This document shows positions 31,642 to 45,100 of a stretch of 64,000 bases of DNA, in pieces; positions within the stretch are counted from its first letter, which is position 1, and each line of letters opens with the position of its first letter. The position numbers were made by a program, and so were the translations under genes. This stretch comes from Sciurus carolinensis (lineage: Eukaryota; Chordata; Mammalia; Rodentia; Sciuridae). The stretch is from the NCBI RefSeq assembly GCF_902686445.1, contig NC_062226.1, positions 13,860,001 through 13,924,000 of the forward strand. The letters run 5' to 3'. The notes under the pieces were generated by a model. That model made no database searches. It had not been told where the DNA came from and worked only from the letters and a program-made list of their open reading frames with translations.

Positions 31642-34600
31642 ATGAACCAAATGACCGGAAATACAAATCATATCTCAATAATAACCCTGAATGTTAATGG
31701 CCTGAATTCATCAATCAAAAGACATAGACTGGCGGATTGGATTAAAAAGAAAGATCCAACAATATGTTGCCTGCAAGAGACTCACCTCATAGAAAGAGAT
31801 ACCCATAGACTAAAGGTGAAAGGATGGGGAAAAACATACCATGCACATGGACTCAGCAAAAAAGTTGGAGTATCCATCCTCATTTCAGATAATGTGGACT
31901 TCAAGCCAATGTTAGTCAGAAGGGATAAAGAAGGACATTTCATACTGCTTAAGGGAAGCATAAATCAGCAAGATATAACAATCATAAACATCTATGCCCC
32001 AAACAGTGGCTCATCCATGTATGTTAAACAAATCCTTCTCAATTTTAGAAACCAAATAGACCATAACACAATAATACTAGGTGATTTTAACATGCCTCTC
32101 TCACCACTGGACAGATCTTCCAAACCAAAATTGAACAAAGAAACCATAGATCTCAATAACACAATCAATAATTTAGACTTAACAGACATTTATAGAATAT
32201 ACCATCCAACCAAGAGCGAATACACTTTCTTCTCAGCAGCACATGGATCCTTCTCTAAAATAGACCATATATTATGCCACAAAGCTAATGTCAGCAAATA
32301 CAAGAAGATAGAGACACTACCTTGTATTCTATCAGATCATAATGGATTGAAGTTAGAAATAAATGAAAGAGTAAAAAACAGAAACTACTCCAACACCTGG
32401 AGATTAAACAATATGCTATTATATGATGAATGGATAACAGAAGATATTAGGAAGGAAATTAAAAAATTCCTAGAGGTAAACGAGAACAAAGAAACATCAT
32501 ATCAAAATCTCTGGGACACTATGAAAGCAGTACTTAGAGGAAGATTTATTTCATGGAGCGCATTTAATAAAAGAAGTAAAACTCAAAAAATAAACGACCT
32601 GACACTACAGCTCAAAGCCCTAGAAAAAGAAGAACAGACCAACACCAAAAGTAGTAGAAGACAGGAAATAGTCAAACTCAGAGCTGAAATCAACGAAATT
32701 GAAACAAAAGAAACAATACAAAAAATTGACAAAATAAATAGTTGGTTCTTCGAAAAAATAAACAAAATTGATAAACCTTTAGCCACACTAACAAAGAGAA
32801 GACGAGAGAAAACCCAAATCACTAAAATTCGGAATGAACAAGGAAATATCACAACAGACACGACTGAAATACAAAACATAATTAGAAGCTATTTTGAAAA
32901 TCTATACTCCAACAAAATAGAAAATTTCGAAGACATCAACAGGTTTCTAGAGACATATGAATTGCCTAAACTGAACAAGGAGGACATACACAATATAAAT
33001 AGACCAATTTCAAGTAATGAAATAGAAGAAGTCATCAATAGCCTACCAACAAAGAAAAGTCCAGGACCAGATGGGTTCTCAGCCAAGTTCTACAAAACTT
33101 TTAAAGAAAAGCTCATTCCAATACTTCTCAAAGTATTCCATAAAATAGAAGAGGAGGGAACCCTCCCAAACTCATTCTATGAAGCCAATATTACCCTGAT
33201 ACCTAAACCAGACAGAGACACATCGAGGAAAGAAAATTTCAGACCAATATCCTTAATGAACATCGACGCAAAAATTCTCAACAAAATTTTAGCAAATCGC
33301 ATACAAAAACATATCAAAAAGATAGTGCACCATGATCAAGTGGGTTTCATCCCAGGGATGCAAGGTTGGTTCAACATCAGGAAATCAATAAATGTCATTC
33401 ACCATATCAATAGACTTAATGTCAAGAATCACATGATTATTTCGATAGATGCAGAAAAAGCATTTGATAAAATACAGCACCCCTTCATGCTCAAAACACT
33501 AGAAAAAATAGGGATAGTGGGAACATTCCTTAACATTGTAAAGGTCATCTACGCTAAGCCCATGGCTAATATTATTCTAAATGGTGAAAAACTGAAAGCA
33601 TTCCCTCTAAAAACTGGAACAAGGCAGGGATGCCCTCTTTCACCACTTCTATTCAATATCGTCCTTGAAACTCTAGCCAGAGCAATTAGACAGGCCAAAG
33701 AAATTAAAGGAATACAAATAGGATAAGAAGAACTCAAACTATCCCTATTTGCTGATGATATGATGGTATACTTAGAGGAACCAGGAAATTCCACCAGAAA
33801 ACTGTTAGATCTCATAAGTGAATTCAGTAAAGTAGCGGGATATAAGATCAATGCACATAAATCTAAGGCATTTCTATACATAAGCGATGAATCTTCAGAA
33901 AGAGAAATTAGGAAAACTACCCTATTCACAATAGCTTCGAAAAAAATAAAATACTTGGGAATCAATCTCACAAAAGAGGTGAAAGACCTCTACAATGAGA
34001 ACTACAGAACACTAAAGAAAGAAATTAAAGAAAACCTCAGAAGATGGAAAGATCTCCCATGTTCTTGGATAGGAAGAATTAATATTGTCAAAATGGCCAT
34101 ACTACCAAAAGTGCTATACAGATTCAATGCAATTCCAATTAAAATCCCAATGATGTACCTTACAGAAATAGAGCAAGAAATTATGAAATTCATCTGGAAG
34201 AATAGAAAACCCAGAATAGCTAAAGCAATCCTTGGCAGAAAGAGTGAAGCAGGGGGTATCGCAATACCAGATCTTCAACTCTACTACAAAGCAATAGTAA
34301 CAAAAACGGCATGGTATTGGTACCAAAATAGAAAGGTGGATCAATGGTACAGAATAGAGGACACGGACACTAACCCAAATGAATACAATTTTCTCATACT
34401 AGACAAAGGGGCCAAAAATATGCAATGGAGAAAAGATAGCCTCTTCAACAAATGGTGCTGGGAGAATTGGAAATCCATATGCAACAGAATGAAACTAAAC
34501 CCATATCTCTCACCATGCATGAAACTAAACTCAAAATGGATTAAGGATCTCAGAATCAGACCAGAGACCTTGCATCTTATAGAAGAAAAAGTAGGTCCAG

Positions 34601-35454
34601 AGCTTCAACATGTCGGCTTAGGACCAGACTTCCTCAACAGGACTCCCATAGCACAAGAAATAAAAGCAAGAATTAATAACTGGGATAGATTCAAACTAAA
34701 AAGCTTTCTCTCAGCAAAGGAAACTATCAGCAATGCGAAGAAAGAGCCTACAGAGTGGGAGAAAATCTTTGCCAATCATACTTCAGATAGAGCACTAATC
34801 TCCAGAATCTATAAAGAACTCAAAAAACTCTACACCAAGAATGCAAGTAATCCAATTGACAAATGGGCTAAGGAAATGAATAGACACTTCACAGAAGAAG
34901 ATCTACAAGCAATCAACAAACATATGGAAAAATGTTCAACATCTCTAGTAATAAGAGAAATGCAAATCAAAACCACCCTAAGATTCCATCTCACCCCAAT
35001 TAGAATGGCGATTATCAAGAATACAAGCAACAACAGGTGTTGGCGAGGATGTGGGGAGAAAGGTACACTCATACATTGCTGGTGGGGCTGCAAATTAGTA
35101 CAGTCACTCTGGAAAGCAGTATGGAGACTCCTTAGAAAACTTGGAATGGAACCACCATTTGACCCAGCTATCCCACTCCTTGGCCTATACCCAAAGGATT
35201 TAAAATCAGCATATTACAGAGATACAGCCACATCAATGTTCATAGCTGCTCAGTTCACAATAGCCAGATTGTGGAACCAACCTAGATGCCCTTCAATTGA
35301 TGAATGGATAAAGAAAATGTGGTATATATATACAATGGAATATTACTCTGCCATAAAGAATGATAAAATTATGGCATTTGCAGGCAAACGGATGAAATTG
35401 GAGAATATCATGCTAAGTGAGATAAGCCAATCTCAAAAACCAAAGGAAGAATGA
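31642..35454 (+). pseudogene. L1 ORF2, copy 2, disrupted by a nonsense codon and a late frameshift
   Basis: The frame opens at 31642 (MNQMTG) and gives 694 residues before TAA at 33724-33726, where copy 1 has AAA. The truncation falls a few residues before the FADD active site (reopened frame from 33760). The endonuclease domain and the first reverse-transcriptase motifs, including CPLSPLLF, are whole. After the stop the frame stays open to 35454. Near the end one A of a short A run is missing compared with copy 1, changing the last residues. The product could be an endonuclease-only fragment. Confidence 0.92.
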
Positions 35455-35732
35455 TATCGCTAATAAGTGGATGAGGACACATAATGGGGGGTGGGAAGAG
35501 TTAGTGTTAGGGTTAGAGTTAGGTTTAGGGAGGGGGGCAAGAATGGAGGAAGGAAGGACTGTATAGAGGGAAAAGAGGGGTGGGAGGGGTGGGGGGAAGG
35601 GAAAAAAATAACAGACTGAATCAAACATTACCCTATGTAAATTTATGATTACACAAATGGTATGCCTTTACGCCATGTACAAATAGAGAAACAACATGTA
35701 TCCCATTTGTTTACAATAATAAAAAAAAAAAA

Positions 35733-35745
35733 AGAACCCAGGCTG
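35733..35745 (+). repeat. 3' target-site duplication of L1 copy 2
   Basis: The 13-mer agaacccaggctg follows the poly(A) tail and has one C/T difference from the 5' copy. The single mutation suggests a somewhat older insertion than copy 1. Confidence 0.82.
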
Positions 35746-35785
35746 CCTGACTCATTGGCACTAAACTCTGCTGCTGCGAACACAG
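35746..35785 (-). repeat. MIR remnant, part right of L1 copy 2
   Basis: cctgactcattggcactaaactctgc completes the MIR interrupted at 29373, in register with the target-site duplication. Confidence 0.6.
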
Positions 35786-38056
35786 TCTCTCAGGAAGCCT
35801 ACAGTCCAGAGGGGAAAACTGGCTGGTTCCACCCAACCAGCGCTGGGATGATGCCCTGCGCGTGCCAGGCACCACTCCGAGCACTTAACATCTATTTACT
35901 ACCCTAGGTCCTGGAGCAAGCCTGTGTGACAGGGACCATGATTGTCGTCTTCCCTCTATAATCAAGTGATTAAGTGAACCTGCCTAACATCAGACACTTT
36001 GGAGGAGCCCAGGCCCGCCAGGCACTGCCTGGGGGCCTTTGCTAGAAGTGGAGAGTGCGATGAGGAACCGAACCCATTAGTTGGGCCTCCTGGGGCAAGT
36101 GGTATTTGAGCTGATATCTGAAGTAAGAGGACTTGGCAGATAAAGAGGACCAGAGTGGAACAGAGGGAAAGGGACAGCTGAGCAGAGGGAGCTGCGAGAG
36201 CAAAATGGGACCAGGCATCAAAGATGTGAAGAAACCAAAACCCTTCAGTGTGGTGGGTCCCTTGGTGGGTAGAGGAGATGGAGAGGTAAGGAGGGTGGGG
36301 GTCATGAGGAGTCCCAAGGTCATGACTCAGAGTTTGGCCTTCCTTTGGAGCCGAGAGGCACCCATGGAAGAGTTCAGAGGTGAATGATATTTTAGGAAGT
36401 ATCAGTCTCTGGTTTGGGCTGATTGTACATTCAGTAAATATGTGCAAGACACAAGAGGCCAGACAAAAACACTCGGCTTCTGGAAGGGAATACTGACAGT
36501 AAAGACATTGTTTATGCAATTAAATATTTATTGGTAGCAATAATAATACAGGGAAACTGCTCCTATACAGAGGCCCAGTAACAGGAAGAAACATGGAAAA
36601 AGAAGGAGAGAGACAGAGAGAGAGCACGGAACCAATGCATGGTGCAAAGGCAAAGATAGAATGGAGACACTCAGATCCCAGGAAGGGAGAAGCAAAGAGA
36701 CAAAGCCAGGACAGAGGCTGGTGAGCACCCTGGCTTGTGGCCCTGGCGATGAAAAGAGGGCAGACCAAGCCTCACAAGTTACATGGAACCTAAATCAGAG
36801 CAGATCCTAAGGAGAACAATCAGGAGGGTGGAGGGCTGTGTCCTGCAGGACAGAGGTTGAAAGATCCAGGGAACGTAGGGGAAGAGCAGAGCACTGATTG
36901 GAAGGAGGCGGGTCACAGTGCGCAGTAGGGCTGGAGGTGAGAGGGGGAGTGTCCCACGTACACTAAGCAGGGAAGATGCCAGTGTTTAGATCCAAGCACA
37001 CAGCACCATAAATAACCTCCCAACACCCCAGCCACCTGTGCCCACCTCCAGCTCTTCCAAGGCTCCCTCACCAAGCAGAAGACACTGAGTAGAACTTTCT
37101 CCAGTATTATGCCATCCAGTTAGCAAACCGATTACTTGCCCAGCACTTTCCTTTAGAGAGCACGTTCACATCCAGCTACCTGTCAGGAGGCGCCATTATC
37201 TGCATTGTGGTACTGTTATCCAAACTCCCTCTGTCCCCCTTTTGGGCCTCTGGGAACCCCCGTTCAGCTTTCTACTTCTAGGAAATCAACTATTTTGGCT
37301 TCTGTGTGTGAGCATGTGACATTTGTCTTCCAGCCATTGCTCTAATAGCCCAGCAGGGACACAGGGCAGGGTCTTGCTGAACAGGCCTGGCCGTGGAAAC
37401 AGCATCCAACAGGTCTCTCTGTTCCTACAGGCTTTTATATACAGGGGTGCTCATGTCACTTCATGTCCCAGACCCCATGTCCTAAGCAGAATAGCTCCAA
37501 TCTAAAAATAGCCTCTACAAAGAGCCCTCAAGCACAAGATCCAAGTCCTCTCTGTGTCCTCATTTCTGTCCCCCCACTGCTGCCCAACCAGGCACGCAGG
37601 ACGGGCCTCACTGAGCCAAGAGCAGGTGCACCTGTCAGCTTTCTGCCTGCCCAAGTTCACAGAACAGATCAGCACCCCACCTGTGCGGGCCTTCGGCCCG
37701 GGCCGGGCTGTTGCCCCCACGCCAGACCTGCTCAGTTGGCTCATTGCCGCTGCAGCTCCCTCCCTGACCCTCCAGGGCAGCAGCTCTGACTGGCCACCCC
37801 CTCCTCTGGTGCATGCCCTCCTTTCCCCTCCCCCCACATACCAAAAATCACTGGCTTGGCACTTAGGACTCAGAAAGTTGCCTAACAAATGAAAACTGAT
37901 CTTAACCTCTTTGCAAAGCCATTTGACAGTAAATTTCAAGAGTCAAAATATGTTTATATCTCTTGATCCGATAACCCTCCTTCTGATGAATTATTTCTGT
38001 AATTAAATTCCCAAACAGAAAAAAAGAGCTCACACACAAAAGTCTTCTGTGGAAGA

Positions 38057-38720
38057 TTAATTATTCATTCAACAAATATTTACTGAGCACCTCCTACGGG
38101 CCAGAGGCAGTTCTAGGTGGTGTAATCAAGATAAGCAAGGCTTCTGCTCTCCTGGAGATTTGAAATGTGGGGAGAAAAACAATACCTACATAAATTAGAA
38201 AAATAATATACTTGCTAAATTCCTTGCAGAGAACTAAAATAAAGGTTTGTGATGGAGAATAATGGGTGGCTGCTGAGATTGGATGGTCAGGGAAGGTCTA
38301 TTAAATGTCACTATGTAAGGTGACAAAAAGGACCAGCCATATGAAGGTGCAGAAGAGATCTTTCTAGAAGGGAAGCTAGTGAAAGTAAACACCCAGTGGT
38401 CCAGGGAACAGCAGGAGGGCGGATGTGACTGGATCAAAGAAACCAAGTTATGGGACATGAGGCTGGAGGGGTGGGAGGGACCAGATCAATAGGATTTTAT
38501 AAGCACCTGTGGGGCATTTGGATTGTAGTCAGTTGTAAGTATTAAGCAAGGGCCTGCAACCAGACTGGAGATGAGAAAAGGGACCCTGAGCTAGTGCAGC
38601 TGTCTGGGGCAAGGTGAGACTAGCTTGAAACCGAACCATAGAAATGGAGTTAAAGAGGAATGGATGGAGTCAGGGTAATTTGGGAGGTGCAGTTGAAGGA
38701 CTTGGCGAAGGAATCGAGAT
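38057..38720 (-). repeat. L2 LINE remnant
   Basis: attcattcaacaaatattta then tgagcacctcctacgggcca is the reverse complement of the L2 3' end. The purine-rich body that follows resembles the L2 segment at 22575-23880. Confidence 0.65.
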
Positions 38721-38839
38721 GGCGAGGAAAGCGGAAGAACCAAGGACTGTGCGTGGACCCTTAGCTTGAGCTACTACAGGTGCCACTGACACAGTGGGGG
38801 AGACAGGAGAAGGTGCACATTCAGGAAAAGAAGAAAGAT

Positions 38840-38990
38840 GTTACGGGTTGAACCGTGTTCCTCCAAAGGATGTACTGAAATTCTAACCCACCGTGCCCAG
38901 AATGTGACCTTGTTTGTGAGACAAGTGGAAGAGAAAGCCAAGTGGGACCAAAGATGAACAAGAAAGGATGTTTGGAGATTTTCCTGCAGG
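38840..38990 (+). repeat. MaLR/MLT1-like LTR remnant
   Basis: gggttgaaccgtgttcctcc, aaattctaacccaccgtgcc and gaatgtgaccttgtttgtga resemble the start of MLT1-type LTRs. The family call is tentative. Confidence 0.45.
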
Positions 38991-39469
38991 AAGTGAGACG
39001 TTTTGAGTTTCTGAACGGGGCAGCGGGAGGAGGTCGATGAGGGAGGGCAGTGACTGACTCTTGGTGAAACATGTTCTTCATTTCCTTGAGTCATTAACCA
39101 CAGCCCCATTAAGAAGAAAAACAAAACAAACACCTCCAGGACCCACTTTCTTTTCCAAGAAAACTCCTGCCCCGGGGAGCCTCTCAGGGGTTCAGTTTAT
39201 GAAGACATGCAACCCTGCTGTCACTGTTTATTAAGGGACCCTGGCACCACTGCCAGTGCCAGGACCCAGGCTCCAAAAGCCAGAGGGGGGGGTCTGTCTG
39301 ACCACGTGCCGGGCCCCCCAAACATGGCAGTCTGCGGAGTCCAAGGAGAGGGGCTTCCCTTTCTGACCAAGGAGCCCTCACCTCCAATGAGTCCTGCCAC
39401 AGACTCTGCCCTGGGCCTCACTGAATTCAAACCTGGAGCCAAATGGGGAAAAGCCAAGAAGCTGCAAAG

Positions 39470-39662
39470 CCAAGAGCACAGCCGGGTGGATTCCAATCCC
39501 AGCTCTTCCCCTTCCCTTTCTGATCTGGAGACCTCGCTGAGCCCCTTAGTCTTAATCCGTAAAATGAAAACAAAAGCACCCACCTCGCAGGGTTGCTTGC
39601 AGAGATTAAACGATAGAGATTTAGAAGCAGAACTGGCAACTGGCAGATGCTCAGTAAATATT
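39470..39662 (+). repeat. MIR SINE remnant
   Basis: ggattccaatcccagctctt, gctgagccccttagtcttaa, ccgtaaaatgaaaacaaaag and gatgctcagtaaatatt are MIR landmarks in + order. Confidence 0.72.
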
Positions 39663-40414
39663 CTGCCTCCCCTTTCCCCAAGATCTGTGGCTCAGCTTCC
39701 TCGTCTATTAAATGTGATGGGCATTCAAGAATAAAGTTGAATCAAGTGATGTCCCCAAATCTCTGTCATCTGTCCCACACAAGGACCCTAGGTAGAGTAG
39801 AGGACCTGAGAGCTCTGGGAACTGTTTCTTCTATTGTTTTCAATAACAAAAAAATCACAAATGACCACTTATTAATAACACACACACTGGAACGAGTCCA
39901 CATCCCCCGTCTCTCCCCTTCCAACCACCCTCTGACTCCGTTTCCCCATGAGCAAAGCAGTCTGAGGTAGGTAGGTCTCCCTCCACTCCGCAACTGCCCG
40001 CTAGGCCCCCAGTAGAGGGCGCTCCAAGAGTAACCTCCCGACCACGGCCCTGGGGAAAGGCAACAGGCCAAGAAAAAAACTAGTGGAAAAAATGAAGAAA
40101 AGATTCCAGGTTTATGAGTCCCAGACTTTGAAAAACAAAACTGCTGAGTTGTCTCCTGAGTTAGGGGAACAGAACACCACATCTGCCTAGAGATTTCCAG
40201 GAAACTATTTGGGAAGGCTTTGGGCAAGGCTGGCAGGAGGCTGGCAGAGGGAGCTTGGGTCGGCACAGCTTAGGTTCCAGCACCCTGGGAGGTGGGACAG
40301 GGGTGGTGGTGTGCATGTGGGAGCCTGGGTGTGCTGTGTTCTTGGGACTGGTGGCATTATGGGTGTGTACCTGTGCCTTGCCTATACCTGTTTGTGTGCA
40401 CCTGTGGGTGCAAT

Positions 40415-40500
40415 TCCACAACAATTTACTGAGCAACTTCTATTTTGTGCTAGGCACAGCGATAGGTAATGGGGACACAGTCTCCAAATGCTTAGCTTAG
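40415..40500 (-). repeat. L2/MIR 3'-end remnant
   Basis: caacaatttactgagcaact, tgtgctaggcacagcgatag and ggggacacagtctccaaatg resemble the shared L2/MIR 3' end in reverse. Confidence 0.5.
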
Positions 40501-40554
40501 TGGGGGATGCAAAATCACAGGCAGTTTCAACCCAGAGGCCAGAGACAGGGCAGT

Positions 40555-40685
40555 TTGTGCGGTGGTTCAGGCTCTGTGGTCAGGCAGCCTGGGATCCTAG
40601 TCCAACCACCCACTAGCTACGTGACCTTGGAGATGGCTCTGACATTCAGTCTCCTCAGTTGGAAAACGAGAATATTAAAACCACA
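40555..40685 (+). repeat. MIR SINE remnant
   Basis: gtggttcaggctctgtggtc, actagctacgtgaccttgga and gtctcctcagttggaaaacg follow the MIR order. Confidence 0.7.
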
Positions 40686-42069
40686 TCCTAGGAGACCTTG
40701 TGTTGCTTTTCAATGGCGGTTCCTCTGGTGCGTGCACCCGGTCCACATCTGGATGAACACACACAGTATGTGTGCAGTCGGGTGAGCTCCATGTCAGCAC
40801 GTTCACACGTCTGCTCATGATGTGTTTATGGAGTGCCAGGCTCTACCAGAGGTCGCAAATAGTGGCCCACAGACGTGGTTTGTGGGGAATCTCATGTGGT
40901 TTGGGTTTGTTTTTTGGCTCACAGAATGTTCTAAAAATCAAGACATTTCACATCAAAGTCCAGATTTCCAGTTTCTTTTCAAACCTTGCAAGAGCCAGCC
41001 ATCCTGCAAATGTGCATGTGAGTGCCTGCCTGCCGTGGTCTCTGCTTCCTGCTGAATGTGTCCTTCCCAGGGGCACCCTCTCTCCTGGCTGGTCTCCAGG
41101 GCTGTCCTTGGAGGGCCTCCAAGGCGGCTCAGGAGAGCTTGTGTGCAGACATGTTCTGTATGAAAGGAGAAGCAGGATGGGGCAGGAGCTGGTGCCAGGC
41201 CCTGGGCCTCCCTCAGCAGCTCTGGTTTCAGCAGAGGGGCCAAAGGGAGCTGCAGGCCCAACCCAAGGCTCTCTGCTCTGCAGCTGGATGCTACTTACAG
41301 AGCACAGTAACTGAGGATGGCAACTAGACAGAACAGCTTTTCTTGTCTGTTTGATTTTGCATTTAAAAATGTTGCAAGTGTAGATCTGAAATGAGTAAGA
41401 TAATGACCTCCCCCAGAAAGTGGTGCCACATATTTATGCAAGGGATACTTTTTAAAAAAATAGCAGAAGCTAAATACGCATTTGTTAAATACATTTTGGG
41501 AGCCCATAAGTGTGAAGGGTGGGATTGATATTTTCCTGGTATCACTAAATCCTCTTAGGATAGCGAATTGGTCCCTCTGCGTAGATATTAACTGGGCTCT
41601 CCCTGTGTGCAATATGTAGAATGGGTCCAGGGGATTACAAAGATGTATATGCCCTGCTCCTTGGCCCTCAGGAGGCCCAGAGTTGCAGAAATATTACAAG
41701 AGAAATTAATGCAGCTACAAAGGGACAGGTATTACTGAGACAGTTTGGGACAAAAGGGCAGAGGAAGAGAGAAAAACACTTCTGGCCCTCTGTGTGAGCT
41801 GACTTTTCTCTCTGGGCCCATTTCCCCTTTTGTAAGACAAGGAGATCAGAAAGGATAAGCAAACACCAACCCCACATTCACAGTCCTCCTGGCCCCCAAC
41901 TTGGGAATTCTCTGCAGAGCAAGGGCTGCAGACCCGTGTCCTAGCCTGTTACTCCTACCCATATTCCTGCTCCCAAGCCTTGGCTTGTGCTGGTAAGTCA
42001 TCTGGCTTGAGCTCTGAAAGAAATCCATCAGAAGAGGTTCTCACATAGGTTTTCTGAAAGAGAAGAAAA

Positions 42070-42131
42070 GAAGAGAGGGGGGGAGGGGAGGGAGGGAGGG
42101 AGGAAGGAAGGAAGGAAGGAAGGAAGGAAGG
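42070..42131 (+). repeat. (GGGA)/(GGAA)n simple repeat
   Basis: A pure-purine run changing from GGGA to GGAA units. Confidence 0.95.
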
Positions 42132-45100
42132 TCTGGAGTCCAAAAGAACTAGCCTCTGGTGGGAGCTTCTGGCATCATTTACCAGGGTCCCTGGTGCCTC
42201 CCCAAGTCCAGACGAGAAGCCTCCCCTTAGACAGGTGGGAGGGTATTCCCCTTCCCCAGCACCAGAGTTTGAATGATGAAAGTCTAAATGCTTAGAGTTC
42301 ATGATGATTCTTCTGAGGTTGTTCTCCCACTTTGCAGATGCAAAGAATAAGACCTTGGTTGGGGGAACTTTCCCCACAGACCTTTAGTCAAACACAGAGG
42401 TGGAACTCCTCGAGTTTTCTTCCTCAGGATGGAGCAAGATGAGAGCCGCCAGGCTGCACCCTCTTCAACCAGATGCCGGCGGCTATTGATGCAGAACACG
42501 AGCATTCCCACCCTGCACTAACCAACTGCCAGGGAAACTGAGCCTGACGAAGGTAAGAGCGAAGGAAGAACAGGAATTCCATAACCCAGCAAAAGGCCCC
42601 TGTCTAGCATCCACCCATGGGAGAGGATTTGCTTCCAGAGTCCACACATTCTAGAAGGAATGGACAATGGCCAAGGCAGACTCAGAACAGGGCATACGGG
42701 TGAGCAGAAAAAAAGAAGCAGAGGTGGGCTAGCACCGAGGCCTTCCTTGTTATGGTCACCTTAGAGCTTGTCCCTATCCAAAGGTCTATCTGCTAAGCTT
42801 CTCCCTGGACCACCTCATTCACTCATGAGTGTCACTGGCTGCCGGTCCCAGACTGTTGGAAAAACCCCAGGGACCTCTCAATGCTTGTAATTCAAAGAAC
42901 TTCAAAGGTGGGTTTTTTGGTTGGTTTGGTTGGTTGATTCATTTGTTTTATTTTGTTTCTGTCTTAAAATATGGAAATCTGTTGAGACACAGAAACTCCC
43001 TTCAACAAAACATTCCTGGGTTTCTTTTCAAATATTTTACTAGAATACTATTTCTAATTTCACAACATCCCGGAAAAGACCCGGTTAAAGATACACTGAA
43101 TCAATGCTTCCTGAGTGTAGTGAAATCATCCTTAACTATTGTTACCTTAAGCAAACATTTTCATGAATAGTGTCGTGCGTGTTAGCCAGTCAGGGAACAT
43201 TTATTTCTTGACAGTATCCAGGTGCCTTGAGCTCAATCAGAGGAACAACAGTAAAGTCAGACACAGCTTTATTTCTATGGCTTTGTCTCATATAGTTTAT
43301 GTATTCATATACCTAATTTCATGTGTCCTTATCATTTCGTGGGCTCATCTATTCTACTAGGACCAAAAGGAAAAACTCATAAATGGGCACATTTTTCAAA
43401 CTTCCAGTTAAAATAAATATAAGAACAACCAAGACGGAGAGTAACACAAAGAAACTCAACACGTGTTTAATCATCACACCAAGCAAAAAATACATCTGAT
43501 AAGCTCTAGTTTTGATAAGACCATTTGGTATGTTTCTTCATTTTGTTGTGAATATCAATTATATGCAAGCCACACCAGGAGACATTGAATTTGGGTTGAA
43601 GAATCCAGCACCATTTGGTCTTTTAATCTAGTGCACTGCAGATAGCTTGTAATCATCTGTTTAATTAAATTTCCTGGTTCATGAGTCAGAAGTTATCATA
43701 GGAGATTCAGATGATGCTAATGGTAAGGCCGGTCACTATTGTTTTTACCAAATATGACAGAGACAAGACATGCTGCTGGTGATGATAAAAAAGAACATAA
43801 GGAGAAAATGAGGAATGCTTGGCATTAAGTAGGGGAGTGGCAGCCCACTCTGGGGCTCCCCATTTTAAGGGCTGTTGACAAACAGGGATGTATCCAAATG
43901 GCTGTAGTTAGCCAGCTGGTTTCATTCACTTCTTTCACATCATCCTGCCCTAGCGGCAGCCATCAGGAAATGAGGGCCTTGTCCATCTCATTTGCAGCTA
44001 TAAGGTGGAATGTGCTGATGGCCTAATATGGTATAAGTGTTCAATAAATGTGGGGGGGGTCAACAATAATGTCTGCTGCAACCTCAGTCCATGCTGCTTC
44101 TCACCTCTCCATGGAGCCTCACCTTCCCCCCACCTTGGACTCTCCAGTTCCTTCTCTCCCAACCTGTTCCCATGAGAGACTCTTTGTAATCCTTGGATGG
44201 AAATATAGGTCACCATGACTCATGGATCAGTCTCTTGATAAACAAATGTCAAAATTAAGAGACTGAAGAGCAGTCTGGTGTGTTGGACTGGGTTAAGGAA
44301 TCAGGTGGCTCCTACCTATTCCCCAGGCCAAGAGGTTGTCAGACGCTTGGAGGCAAGTCTCAGGGGATCCAACTGTACTCTACCATCTTCCACACAGAAT
44401 GGCCCTTATCCAGTCCTCCTGGCCATCACAAGCTCTAAAGACTATGCCAGGCCACTTCAATGTCCAGAGTCTGACAGCTGGAGGATGGGGCAAAACTGAA
44501 GAATGAAAGTCATTCTGTGCCTCTGAGAACAAGGGGAACAGATGTGGATAAGAAGAGAGCCTACTGGAGCTCAAACATCTCATTTCCCTGTCTTTGCTTT
44601 CTTGTTCCTCAATCACGCCCCCATACTCAGACCACCAGATCTCAGGCCATTTTTAGAAAGAAAAAAAAAAAAATCTATTGGGTTGAGATGCGTGGTTTCC
44701 AAAAGGTTTATTTCCTTTCTGGATCAGGTTCGGCCTCAGAGAGCTTCACTTTCAATTTCTGTAGCCTTACTGTTCCCTGGCCTCTCAGAGGTCCTCCAGT
44801 GATGCCCCCCTCTATTCCAAGAGCCCCCAAAATTAAGTTGACTGACTACAAATAAGTTTTTGGTACTTTCCAAAATTAAACTATTTCCCTTGGTAAATTT
44901 CCAGCGAATGAGCTCACTAATCTGAAAACAGGATGTGGCACACGAGGAGCTGTGAGGTCAGATCGCCAGCCTTTCACTTACACTAGGTCAGGGCAGAGAG
45001 GAAGGGCTGGGTGGGAGAGAGGTGGGCCCAGATAATGGCTCTTACAGGCCCCACATCCTTGAGAAACTCCACTCCAGCGACTGGACTGAGAATCAAGGAA

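Larger units (their letters stand above)
29374..35732 (+). mobile_element. LINE-1 copy 2, nearly full length, ORF2 broken
   Basis: This element is of the same subfamily as the intronic copy and nearly identical by eye through ORF1, ORF2 and the 3'UTR. It begins right at a monomer boundary (gagggcggttgcc) with roughly two monomers, so the 5'UTR is shorter. It is flanked by a 13-bp target-site duplication, agaactcaggctg (29361-29373) and agaacccaggctg (35733-35745), with one mismatch. The target was an old MIR that continues on both sides. ORF1 is intact; ORF2 carries a nonsense codon and a late one-base deletion. Confidence 0.94.

Noticed and set aside
42417..42556. Possible untranslated exon ending gaag|gtaaga
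   Set aside because: Only the donor motif supports it. No acceptor, conservation or transcript evidence can be read from the sequence.
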